DNA of 64,000 nt from contig JAUJFZ010000002.1 in assembly GCA_030441535.1 (NCBI GenBank), positions 62,001 to 126,000 of the forward strand. The letters are read 5' to 3'. The translations under genes were made by a program, and so were the position numbers. Source of the DNA: Betaproteobacteria bacterium LSUCC0117 (GTDB lineage: Bacteria; Pseudomonadota; Gammaproteobacteria; Burkholderiales; Burkholderiaceae_C). Of this stretch, positions 36,665 through 44,735 are shown piece by piece (position 1 is the first letter of the stretch; each line of letters opens with the position of its first letter). The notes beneath the pieces were generated by a model, which was not told where the DNA came from, did no database searches, and saw nothing but the letters and a program-made list of their open reading frames with translations.

Positions 36665-37351
36665 ATGGCCATCGATCTCAAACCCAGCGCTTTGCCTCAA
36701 GGCATTGCCCGCTACGAAGACGTGGTGAACAGCCCCAAGGTCATCAATGAGCAAATGGGGCAACAAGAATTTCTAACGCTCTTCACCGCTCAGTTGAAGA
36801 TGCAAAACCCACTCGATCCCGTTAAGAACGAGGCGTTCGTGGCCCAGTTGGCGCAGTTTTCATCGCTTGAGGCGAACATCTCTATGAAGCAGTCTTTGGA
36901 CACCATGGTGACTGCCTTGGGCTCTGACCGCGTCATGGCGAGTGCCTCTTTAATCGGTAAATCAGTTTCAGTACCCGATGCCGCGGTGCGTATCGTCGGT
37001 GGTGCCGGCGGTGAAGGTGTGATTAACCTGCCGACAGGCGCCGCAGGCATTCAAGTCAATGTGCTGGACAGCACCGGCAGTGTTGTGCGGGAGTTAATTT
37101 ACCCCGCCCAACCCGTTGGCGATTTCAGCTTGAGCTGGGACGGCAAAGACGCCGCAGGCGAGACGGTACCCGATGGCGCGTATCGCTTCGAAGCCACAGG
37201 TGTCGTGGGCGGTCAATCGGCCAACATCGCGGTGAAGGCCGTTGCCAAAGTGGTGGCGGTACGCACCAACTCAGCCGACAACAGTTTGTTACTCGAATTC
37301 GAAGGCGGCAAAACATTGCCGCTTTCAGATGTCAGCCGCATCGGTATGTAA
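36665..37351 (+). CDS. flgD: Hook-cap protein FlgD
   Basis: A 228-residue hook-assembly scaffold. The N-terminal part has GQQEFLTLFTAQLKMQNPLDPVKNEAFVAQLAQFSSLE, the hook-cap signature. The C-terminal FlgD Ig/tudor-like region has SLSWDGKDAAGETVPDGAYRF. It caps the growing hook and is discarded later. It lies between flgC and flgE. Confidence 0.96.
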   Translation: MAIDLKPSALPQGIARYEDVVNSPKVINEQMGQQEFLTLFTAQLKMQNPLDPVKNEAFVAQLAQFSSLEANISMKQSLDTMVTALGSDRVMASASLIGKSVSVPDAAVRIVGGAGGEGVINLPTGAAGIQVNVLDSTGSVVRELIYPAQPVGDFSLSWDGKDAAGETVPDGAYRFEATGVVGGQSANIAVKAVAKVVAVRTNSADNSLLLEFEGGKTLPLSDVSRIGM

Positions 37352-37413
37352 GTCCTGTGCAGCCGACCGTTTCGATTTAAAAGTTTTCTGATTCCTTTTA
37401 GGAGCTCGCAAAA

Positions 37414-40400
37414 ATGTCTTTCTATACATCCCTTACAGGTTTGAACTCTGCAACCGCTCAATTAGGCGTGACCAGCAACAACATCGCCAACGTGGGCACC
37501 ACCGGTTTCAAGCGCTCACGCGCTGACTTCGGTGACATCTTTGCGACCTCGCCGCTGCAAAAAGCCTCCAGTACGATTGGTCAGGGGGTGGCCTTGAAGC
37601 AGGTGACCCAGGAGTTCGGTCAGGGTAACGTGGCGTTCTCCGCCAACGCCCTTGACCTCGCGATTACCGGCGACGGTTTCTTCCCACTGAAGTCTGCCGA
37701 CGGCTTGCAAGACATCTACACCCGTAACGGCTCGTTCATGATGAACGACCAGTACAACGTGGTGAACTCCGCCGGGCAACGACTCATGGCGGCATCAGTC
37801 GACAGCTCCGGTAAGGCTGATTTGGGTGCACTCAATGTCTTGACGATCCCGCAACAAACGACTGGTGAGGCAGCGGAAACATCACTCATCAACTTGGGCC
37901 TGAACTTCCCGGCCGACGCGCAAGTCATTACCGAGGCTTTTAACCGCGACAACCCAGCAACCTACAACAAGAGTACCGCGCTAACCGTTTATGACTCTGG
38001 TGGTAACGGTTACTTGGCAACGGTTTATTACGCCAAGACGCAGAACGCGAGTCAGCTCAGCCCGTTTAACAAGTGGCAGACCTATGTATTTGTGGGTGAC
38101 TCTCAAGTTAACCCATCATTGATTCAAGCCACCGACAACAATGCCGAGCGCCTGTACGTTAACAAATACGGTGAAATCCAGCCTGAGAGCGAAGTCAGTG
38201 ACTTCTTGGTCAACGGTAAAACCCAAATGTTCTCGCTGGACGACCTAACAGATACGCGTACCTCGCAGCCAGCCGCCATCTTTGGCTCCAAGGCAACGAT
38301 TGATCTAACAGCCGATACGGTGTACAGCTTTGCAAACGTTTCAGCGTCTGACTTAACTAATATGTTCACCATCGATATCGATGGATCAGGCAGCCCTGTA
38401 ACCGTTGATTTAAGCGACCTCGCAGGTTCAACGACCACGATGACAGGCGTCGCTATTGCCAAAATATTGACCAATCGTTTAAATGCGGCATTTGGCGATG
38501 AGCGTTATTTTGACTTTACAGGAAATACAAAATTTCAATTTAATGCCGTTGTCAGCGGTGTAAACAAATCCACCGTTGTTGATCTTGGTCAAATGGGGAC
38601 TCAAAAATCCGAAAAGTTAACGTTTACTGCAGCAGACTCAGATGGCGGTAGCTTCACTGTGGCTGGCGTCTCGGTCACAGTTGGTGCTAACGCCACTGCC
38701 GCAGCAGTGGCGACAGCCGTTAGGACCGCTCTCGTTGCTAACGCAGCCTTCGCTGCGGGCACCGGCAGAACGGTAGTGGACAACGGTAACGGCAGTATCA
38801 CAATTAACTACGCTGCCTCGGAGGGAAATCCGACCGATGTGGCGATCGTGGGTGGAGATTCAGGTGTGACAGCCACCACATCGATTGAGTCTTATTACGT
38901 TAAAAACTTCACCGACATCACAAAAGTAACCAAGGACGTCGCTGCAAGCGGGATGCAAACGCTGCTAAATAAAGCGGGTCTTTCCACGATCAGCGTCGGA
39001 TTTGATCAGGTGAAGGGTGGATTCACGTTCTCAGAGACAAACGATGGAGCGATTAGCTTACAAGCCCCGCAAAGCGCTGTAAGCTACTCGTATAGTGGCT
39101 CATCAATTGCCGCCAATGACAGTCTGGCGCTCACGCTTGTTAGAGGCGCCGTTACCACTACCCTGACTGCGAGTGGTCTTTCGCAAGGTGCCTCCCTCGA
39201 TGATTTCGTAGCCAAGTTGCAAGCACAAAGTGCTTACAACACGTCGGGTTACACCATCAGCAACGTTGACGGCGCCCTCAATATTGCGCGAAACGATGGC
39301 GCCGGCTTTACACTCGCGATGGCGATACCCAGTAGCGGTGCTTTTGCTGGCAGCATCACTGATTTAGGAACGACAAACAACGCGATTGGTGGTACGGACA
39401 CCATTTCGGCCTCTGCCGTAACTGGAAACGCGGTTCTGGGTTTGGCGCAGACGCCATCTTCGGTCGATGAATACGGGCTCTACGACCCGATTGGCGCAGC
39501 CCTGAACGGAAAGGTGATGCCCAACGGCGATTTGCTCCGTGCAACGGACGACCAGCGTTACGGCCTCAAAGTCTCATTTGATAACGTCAATGAGAAGTTC
39601 ACCTTTTCCTCAGGAACGACGGGTGACCAATCCAGTATCGTGATCACAGAAACAAATACGCTCGCAGAATCACTGTTGGGTCTCTCCGCTCCAGCAGGGT
39701 CGCCTCTGGAGGTAAGGGTGTCTGATGTCGCATTACGTGGCACGGTGTCAATGCCTGCGGAAACGGTGGGGACGCAGGTTGCCATCAACGTCAACAATAA
39801 CTTTTCAGTAGACGAGACCAACAATACATTCGTGGTTTCTGTTGACGATGTGAAGGGGTCGGTGACGTTACCACCTAGCGATACCTACACCCTCGACGGT
39901 TTCATGGCTGAGTTAGAGAAGCAAATCAATGGTTTGGCCAGTGCGTCCGGCAGCACTGTGTCTGGTGTCCGAGTCACCTACGACCGACAATTGAATGCCT
40001 TCCGCTTTACGACTGGGACTACCGGTACGAACTCTTTCATTAAGGTGTCTGGCAGCTCTAATTGGGGCTTGTCGAACGTCGAGGCTGGCCGTGGCTCAAC
40101 CTCAACCTGGATTAAACCCACCCAGTTCACCGACTTCTCCAGCGGTGTGGGGGTCGCCAAGTACATCGACGAATTCGGCAATGAAACCAGTAGCGCTGAC
40201 GGCTTCTCGGTGTTGCCTGAGTGGTCGCCGATCTACCTCGACAAGGGCGAATTGACCTTTAACACCAGCGGTAACTTGATCTCGCCACAAACCGGCTCCC
40301 AGTTGGATACGGTCTATCTGGCAGACGGTAAGGGTGCTTTGACGATCAACATCGACTACTCCGCTTCGACCCAGTATTCATCCGCGTTCGCGGTGCTGTC

Positions 40401-40782
40401 ACAGTCACAAGATGGCCGCCCCGAGGGTGACCTGGTGGGCTTGAACATCGGCGATGACGGTCTGGTCAGCGCCTCGTACTCCAACGGTTCGCAGCTGACG
40501 CTGGCCAAGGTCATTTTGGCCAACTTCTCCAGCCCGGCCGGTTTGCGACAGATTGGTGACTCCAGCTTCTACGCCACGGCCAAGTCGGGTGACCCGAAGA
40601 TCGGTGAGGCGGGTTCTGCTGGCTTTGGCACGATTCGTGCTGGTGCTACAGAAAGGGCTAACGTAGATTTGACACAAGAACTGGTTGACCTGATCACCGC
40701 ACAGCGTAACTTCCAAGCGAACGCCAAGGCGATTGAGACCAGTACGACGATGACACAAGCCATTATTCAAATCCGCTCGTAA
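37414..40782 (+). CDS. flgE: Hook protein FlgE, unusually long
   Basis: A 1122-residue hook protein, more than twice the usual 400-430. The N-terminus (SFYTSLTGLNSATAQLGVTS, then FGQGNVAFSANALDLAITGDGFF) and C-terminus (LVDLITAQRNFQANAKAIET) are canonical D0/D1 parts. The extra about 600 residues lie in the middle (about 290-870) and hold beta-rich repeats, one of them (about 400-490) shared with FliD and flagellin 2. The middle is also more AT-rich than its flanks. The large insert should lie on the hook surface. Confidence 0.93.
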   Translation: MSFYTSLTGLNSATAQLGVTSNNIANVGTTGFKRSRADFGDIFATSPLQKASSTIGQGVALKQVTQEFGQGNVAFSANALDLAITGDGFFPLKSADGLQDIYTRNGSFMMNDQYNVVNSAGQRLMAASVDSSGKADLGALNVLTIPQQTTGEAAETSLINLGLNFPADAQVITEAFNRDNPATYNKSTALTVYDSGGNGYLATVYYAKTQNASQLSPFNKWQTYVFVGDSQVNPSLIQATDNNAERLYVNKYGEIQPESEVSDFLVNGKTQMFSLDDLTDTRTSQPAAIFGSKATIDLTADTVYSFANVSASDLTNMFTIDIDGSGSPVTVDLSDLAGSTTTMTGVAIAKILTNRLNAAFGDERYFDFTGNTKFQFNAVVSGVNKSTVVDLGQMGTQKSEKLTFTAADSDGGSFTVAGVSVTVGANATAAAVATAVRTALVANAAFAAGTGRTVVDNGNGSITINYAASEGNPTDVAIVGGDSGVTATTSIESYYVKNFTDITKVTKDVAASGMQTLLNKAGLSTISVGFDQVKGGFTFSETNDGAISLQAPQSAVSYSYSGSSIAANDSLALTLVRGAVTTTLTASGLSQGASLDDFVAKLQAQSAYNTSGYTISNVDGALNIARNDGAGFTLAMAIPSSGAFAGSITDLGTTNNAIGGTDTISASAVTGNAVLGLAQTPSSVDEYGLYDPIGAALNGKVMPNGDLLRATDDQRYGLKVSFDNVNEKFTFSSGTTGDQSSIVITETNTLAESLLGLSAPAGSPLEVRVSDVALRGTVSMPAETVGTQVAINVNNNFSVDETNNTFVVSVDDVKGSVTLPPSDTYTLDGFMAELEKQINGLASASGSTVSGVRVTYDRQLNAFRFTTGTTGTNSFIKVSGSSNWGLSNVEAGRGSTSTWIKPTQFTDFSSGVGVAKYIDEFGNETSSADGFSVLPEWSPIYLDKGELTFNTSGNLISPQTGSQLDTVYLADGKGALTINIDYSASTQYSSAFAVLSQSQDGRPEGDLVGLNIGDDGLVSASYSNGSQLTLAKVILANFSSPAGLRQIGDSSFYATAKSGDPKIGEAGSAGFGTIRAGATERANVDLTQELVDLITAQRNFQANAKAIETSTTMTQAIIQIRS
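38613..38886 (+). repeat. Shared beta module, copy in flgE
   Basis: Encodes KLTFTAADSDGG, then TVAGVSVTV, AVATAVRTALVANAAF and INYAASEGNP. The same order of motifs occurs in fliD (49163-49460) and flagellin 2 (57892-58185). The DNA string GTGGCTGGCGTCTC is identical in the flgE and fliD copies. Confidence 0.78.
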
Positions 40783-40860
40783 GCGCGGGGCCGGCTATTG
40801 ATTGCCGGTCAGTAAGGGGCAGCTGGTTGCATTAGCTGGCTGACTCATACAGGAGGACCT

Positions 40861-41616
40861 ATGGATAGACTGGCATTTACAGCAGCGCAGGGCATCACCG
40901 AGAAGGCGGTGGCACGCCAGCTCATGAACAACGAGCTGGCCAACGTCTCCACGGTGGGCTTTAAGCGCAGTTACGACACCGCACTCAAGGCCATCAAGGT
41001 CGAGGGCGGCGGGTTTGACACCCGATTCCAACCCCACGCCATGCCGACCGAACGCGTCATGCTCGACGCGGGGCAGGTTATTGCGACCGGTCGAAAATCC
41101 GACATCGCCATGATGGGCATGACCGTCATGGGTGTCGAAGCGCCCAACGGCGACCTCGCATTCACCCGTCGCGGCGATTTGCGACCCGATGCCCAAGGCA
41201 CGCTGGTGAACGGTCAGGGCCACATCGTCCAAGGCGAAGGCGGCCCGATTGTGGTCCCCCCAGGCTTCCAAATTTTCATCACCAAAGACGGCGGTGTTTA
41301 TGCGACTGACCCTGTACAAGGTGCCGGCGTTCCGCCGGTGTTGGTGGGGCAACTGTTGCTTCGCGACGCCAGCAATATTCAGTTGAACCGCCGCGAAGAT
41401 GGTTTGTTTGAGCCCGTGGAGGGTGCTGGCGATTTTGCCAGTGGCGATCAACCCATCAGCGTGATGCCTGAGGCTGTCGAGGGCTCTAACGTCAGCGCAG
41501 TCGAAGTGATGACGCGCCTGATCGACCATTCGCGCAGTTTTGAAGCGGCCATGAACGTCATTAAAGAAGCGAAGAGCATCGATGAAAACGGCTCTTCAAT
41601 GATGCGGGCGTCTTAA
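40861..41616 (+). CDS. flgF: Flagellar rod protein FlgF
   Basis: A 251-residue rod protein beginning MDRLAFTAAQGITEKAVARQ, with ANVSTVGFKRSYDTALKAIK, LAFTRRGDLRPDAQGTLVNGQG and a C-terminal EVMTRLIDHSRSFEAAMNVIKEAKSIDENGS. GGAGGA precedes the ATG. Position between flgE and flgG is standard. Confidence 0.95.
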   Translation: MDRLAFTAAQGITEKAVARQLMNNELANVSTVGFKRSYDTALKAIKVEGGGFDTRFQPHAMPTERVMLDAGQVIATGRKSDIAMMGMTVMGVEAPNGDLAFTRRGDLRPDAQGTLVNGQGHIVQGEGGPIVVPPGFQIFITKDGGVYATDPVQGAGVPPVLVGQLLLRDASNIQLNRREDGLFEPVEGAGDFASGDQPISVMPEAVEGSNVSAVEVMTRLIDHSRSFEAAMNVIKEAKSIDENGSSMMRAS

Positions 41617-41664
41617 CCGCACCGCCAATCGATAGATAACTAAAGAACGAAAGAGGACCACACC

Positions 41665-42450
41665 ATGGACGCTTCACTTTGGGTAGCGAAAACAGGTTTA
41701 GATGCGCAGCAGACGCGCATGAACGTGATCTCCAACAACTTAGCCAACGTCAACACGACGGGCTTTAAGCGCGATCGCGCGGTCTTTGAGGACTTGTTGT
41801 ACCAAAATATCCGCCAAGCTGGTGGGCAAACGGGGGCCGATACACAAGCGGCTACTGGCTTTCAGCTCGGAACTGGTGTTCGTGTGCTTGCGACAGAGAA
41901 AATTGTGGCGCAGGGCAACATGCAAACCACCGAAAACTCGCTGGACATCGCCATCGCGGGGGACGGTTATTTCCAAATTGCACAGCCCGATGGCACCATT
42001 GCCTACACACGCGACGGCAACTTCAACCTCGACAACGCTGGACAAATTGTGACCAGCTCTGGTCAGTTGTTGCAGCCAGCGATTACCGTCCCGGCCAACG
42101 CCTCAAGCGTCACCATCGGTCAAGACGGCACGGTATCTGTTGAATTGCAGGCTGGCGGTGGGGCGCAGGTTTTGGGACAACTCCAGATGGCTCGTTTCAT
42201 TAATGCTGCAGGCTTGCAGTCGATGGGCCAAAACCTACTGAAGGAAACACCTGCCAGTGGTGCACCTCAGGTGGGGAACCCTGGCGCGGATGGTATGGGC
42301 GTTTTGATGCAGGGCGCCTTAGAGGCCTCCAACGTCAACGTGGTTGAGGAGATGGTCAGCATGATCGAGACCCAACGCGCTTATGAGATCAATTCCAAAG
42401 CCATCTCAACCGTGGATGGCATGTTGCAGTACCTCAACAACAACCTGTAA
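41665..42450 (+). CDS. flgG: Distal rod protein FlgG
   Basis: A 261-residue protein beginning SLWVAKTGLDAQQTRMNVIS, with NNLANVNTTGFKRDRAVFEDLLYQ and QAGGQTGADTQAATGFQLGTG, the FlgG-specific stretch. The C-terminus reads VSMIETQRAYEINSKAIST. It is the main part of the distal rod that passes the P- and L-rings. Confidence 0.97.
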   Translation: MDASLWVAKTGLDAQQTRMNVISNNLANVNTTGFKRDRAVFEDLLYQNIRQAGGQTGADTQAATGFQLGTGVRVLATEKIVAQGNMQTTENSLDIAIAGDGYFQIAQPDGTIAYTRDGNFNLDNAGQIVTSSGQLLQPAITVPANASSVTIGQDGTVSVELQAGGGAQVLGQLQMARFINAAGLQSMGQNLLKETPASGAPQVGNPGADGMGVLMQGALEASNVNVVEEMVSMIETQRAYEINSKAISTVDGMLQYLNNNL

Positions 42451-42455
42451 TCATC

Positions 42456-43142
42456 ATGCGCCTACACACCAAACTTAAGTTCCTGCTGGTCGCAGCCACG
42501 CTCGGTGCGCTGAGCGGATGCGTGACGACGCCGCACGAGCCCCTGAAGTACTCAAAGGGTTACGAGCCTATCTACCCAACTGCGCCTGTTGCAGAGAAAG
42601 CAGCGACCGGTTCGCTCTTTGCCAACAGCGCCGACAGTTTGGTGGGGCGTGGCAAGAACTTTCGCGTCGGTGACATCATCACGGTGCTGCTGAGTGAGTC
42701 GGCGCAGGCCAACCGTTCTCAAACACGCGACACATCCCGCGCTGCAACCAATTCATTACCCAGTGGCGCCTCTACGAAGGTCGGCAACATCAGCCCGTTT
42801 TTGGACGGTATCAACCTCAATGAGAGCACCATTGAAAGTGCGGGTTCTGGTACTGCAGGCCAAAGCGCGACTTTGCGCGGCGAAGTCGCGGTGACCGTAG
42901 TGGATGTTTTGCCAAATGGCAATTTGGTGCTGCGCGGTGAAAAGCAGTTGGCCTTGTCTGAAGGCACGGAGGTGATTCAAATTTCGGGCGTCATCCGGCC
43001 GTCAGATGTCTCACCCAACAACACGGTGCAGTCACGCCGCTTGGCAAATGCGCAAATCGCCTACCGCGGCGACGGCGAAATCAACAAGGCGGCGGGGGCT
43101 GGTTGGGCGACCAAGCTGCTCTTCGCATTCTTCCCTTTTTAA
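42456..43142 (+). CDS. flgH: L-ring lipoprotein FlgH
   Basis: A 228-residue lipoprotein with lipobox LSGC (LVAATLGALSGC, residue 22). Conserved parts are GSLFANSADSLVGRGKNFRVGDIITVLLSESAQANRSQ and the C-terminal RLANAQIAYRGDGEINKA. FlgH forms the outer-membrane L-ring. It starts 5 bases after flgG. Confidence 0.96.
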   Translation: MRLHTKLKFLLVAATLGALSGCVTTPHEPLKYSKGYEPIYPTAPVAEKAATGSLFANSADSLVGRGKNFRVGDIITVLLSESAQANRSQTRDTSRAATNSLPSGASTKVGNISPFLDGINLNESTIESAGSGTAGQSATLRGEVAVTVVDVLPNGNLVLRGEKQLALSEGTEVIQISGVIRPSDVSPNNTVQSRRLANAQIAYRGDGEINKAAGAGWATKLLFAFFPF

Positions 43143-43199
43143 TCGACTGTGCATAACGAACGGTTTGATGCTCGCTTAATCGAAACATCGACAACTGCC

Positions 43200-44339
43200 A
43201 TGAAAACTTTAATCAATATCAGTCGAATTTGCGTGGTTGCGGTGGCGCTGGCGACCGCGCCTCAAGCGTTCGCAGATCGCGTCAAAGATATCGCCAGTGC
43301 CGCAGCGGTGCGCAGTAACCACCTGATTGGTTACGGCTTGGTCGTCGGTTTGCAAGGCACGGGTGACGGTGCTGACGTTTCCTTCACCGCGCAAAGCATG
43401 AAGGGTTTATTGAACAAATTAGGCGTCGCCCTGAATGGCCCCTTGTCTGACTTTGAGGCCGCAGCCAGCAGCGGCAAGATCGATATCAAGAACGTCGCCG
43501 CCGTCATGGTGACAGCCGAGTTACCGGGCTTTTCCAAGCCGGGTCAAAAGATCGACGTCAACGTGTCGGCAATTGGCAAAGCCAGTAGCTTGCGCGGTGG
43601 CAATTTGCTCATGACGTCCTTGCGTGGCGTAGATGGTGAGGTATATGCCTTGGCGCAAGGGCCCATCGCAGCTTCAGGGGTGGAAACCAACTCTGCTGGT
43701 TCACAGGTGTCGATCGGTGTACCCACATCAGCCCGCATTCCCGGTGGGGGGCAGGTTGAGCGCACGGTTGCCAACCCATTCGATCAATCCGACTTTTTGG
43801 TGCTGAATCTACGCGAGTCCGATTTCACGACATCCAATGCGATTGTCGAAGCGATAAACGGTACCTTTGGCGACGGCGTGGCGAATGCCATCGACGGTAT
43901 GTCCATATCAGTCCGCTCACCCAAAGACACCAATCAACGCGTGGCCTTCATGTCACTCATTGAGAACCTGGAGGTCAAGCCCGGTGAGCCGCCCGCACGC
44001 GTGGTGGTTAATGCGCGCACCGGTACGGTTGTGATCAGCCGAAACGTCAAGGTCTCGGCTGCAGCCGTAACGCACGGCACTATCTCGGTGTCAATTGCTG
44101 CGACCAATGAGGTCTCGCAACCGAACGCCGCGTCGAATGGCACAACCGCCGGTGTAGGCAACGCAACCGTAGGAATTGATGAGCCGACAAACCCCATGTT
44201 TTTATTTAAGCCTGGTGTTGACCTGCGTGAAATTGTGGATGCCGTCAACCAGGTGGGTGCGACGCCCTCATCTTTGATCGCGATTTTGGAAGCTTTAAAA
44301 AGCTCAGGCAGCCTGCGCGCTGAATTGGTGGTGATTTGA
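43200..44339 (+). CDS. flgI: P-ring protein FlgI
   Basis: A 379-residue periplasmic protein started at ATG 43200, which gives a proper signal peptide ending in QAFA before DRVKDIA. Conserved parts are SNHLIGYGLVVGLQGTGDG, KNVAAVMVTAELPGFSKPGQ and DLREIVDAVNQVGATPSSLIAILEALK. An in-frame ATG at 43149 would put 17 polar residues before the signal and is rejected. FlgI forms the ring in the peptidoglycan layer. Confidence 0.96.
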   Translation: MKTLINISRICVVAVALATAPQAFADRVKDIASAAAVRSNHLIGYGLVVGLQGTGDGADVSFTAQSMKGLLNKLGVALNGPLSDFEAAASSGKIDIKNVAAVMVTAELPGFSKPGQKIDVNVSAIGKASSLRGGNLLMTSLRGVDGEVYALAQGPIAASGVETNSAGSQVSIGVPTSARIPGGGQVERTVANPFDQSDFLVLNLRESDFTTSNAIVEAINGTFGDGVANAIDGMSISVRSPKDTNQRVAFMSLIENLEVKPGEPPARVVVNARTGTVVISRNVKVSAAAVTHGTISVSIAATNEVSQPNAASNGTTAGVGNATVGIDEPTNPMFLFKPGVDLREIVDAVNQVGATPSSLIAILEALKSSGSLRAELVVI

Positions 44340-44342
44340 ACC

Positions 44343-44735
44343 ATGAGTACCAACGGCATTCCCTCTCCCCAGTCCTACCTCGATTTCTCGGGGTTGGGCG
44401 AATTGCGCCACCGTGCTGCAAAAGACGGTGAGGGTGCGTTGCGTGAGACCGCCAAACAATTCGAAGCGCTCTTCATTCAAATGATGATGAAGTCCATGCG
44501 CGAAGCCAGCTTCAAAAGCGATCTCCTGCAATCGGATTCGCAGGATACCTATCAGGAGATGTTCGACAAAGAGGTGTCGGTCAGCTTGGCGCAGCGGGGC
44601 GGGTTCGGCTTGGCTGACATGCTCACGCAGCAGCTGGGCAAAACCCTGCCAAAAGACGCTGCTGCAGCACCTATTGAGAGCAAACCCATGACCATGCCGG
44701 CCCATTGGCGCCAACGCACGGGAGATGACCAATGA
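44343..44735 (+). CDS. flgJ: Rod-cap protein FlgJ, N-terminal domain only
   Basis: A 130-residue protein holding the rod-cap domain: RETAKQFEALFIQMMMKSMREAS and YQEMFDKEVSVSLAQRGGFGLADML. The C-terminal glucosaminidase (muramidase) domain present in enteric FlgJ (about 313 aa) is missing. The stop overlaps flgK (ATGA). The transglycosylase-like gene at 34483 may provide the wall-opening activity. Confidence 0.93.
   Translation: MSTNGIPSPQSYLDFSGLGELRHRAAKDGEGALRETAKQFEALFIQMMMKSMREASFKSDLLQSDSQDTYQEMFDKEVSVSLAQRGGFGLADMLTQQLGKTLPKDAAAAPIESKPMTMPAHWRQRTGDDQ

Noticed and set aside
40783..40860. GC-rich inverted repeat between flgE and flgF as terminator or promoter
   Set aside because: The CCGGC/GCCGG stem is short with no T-run, and GG-N10-GC matches here lack the rest of the sigma-54 consensus.
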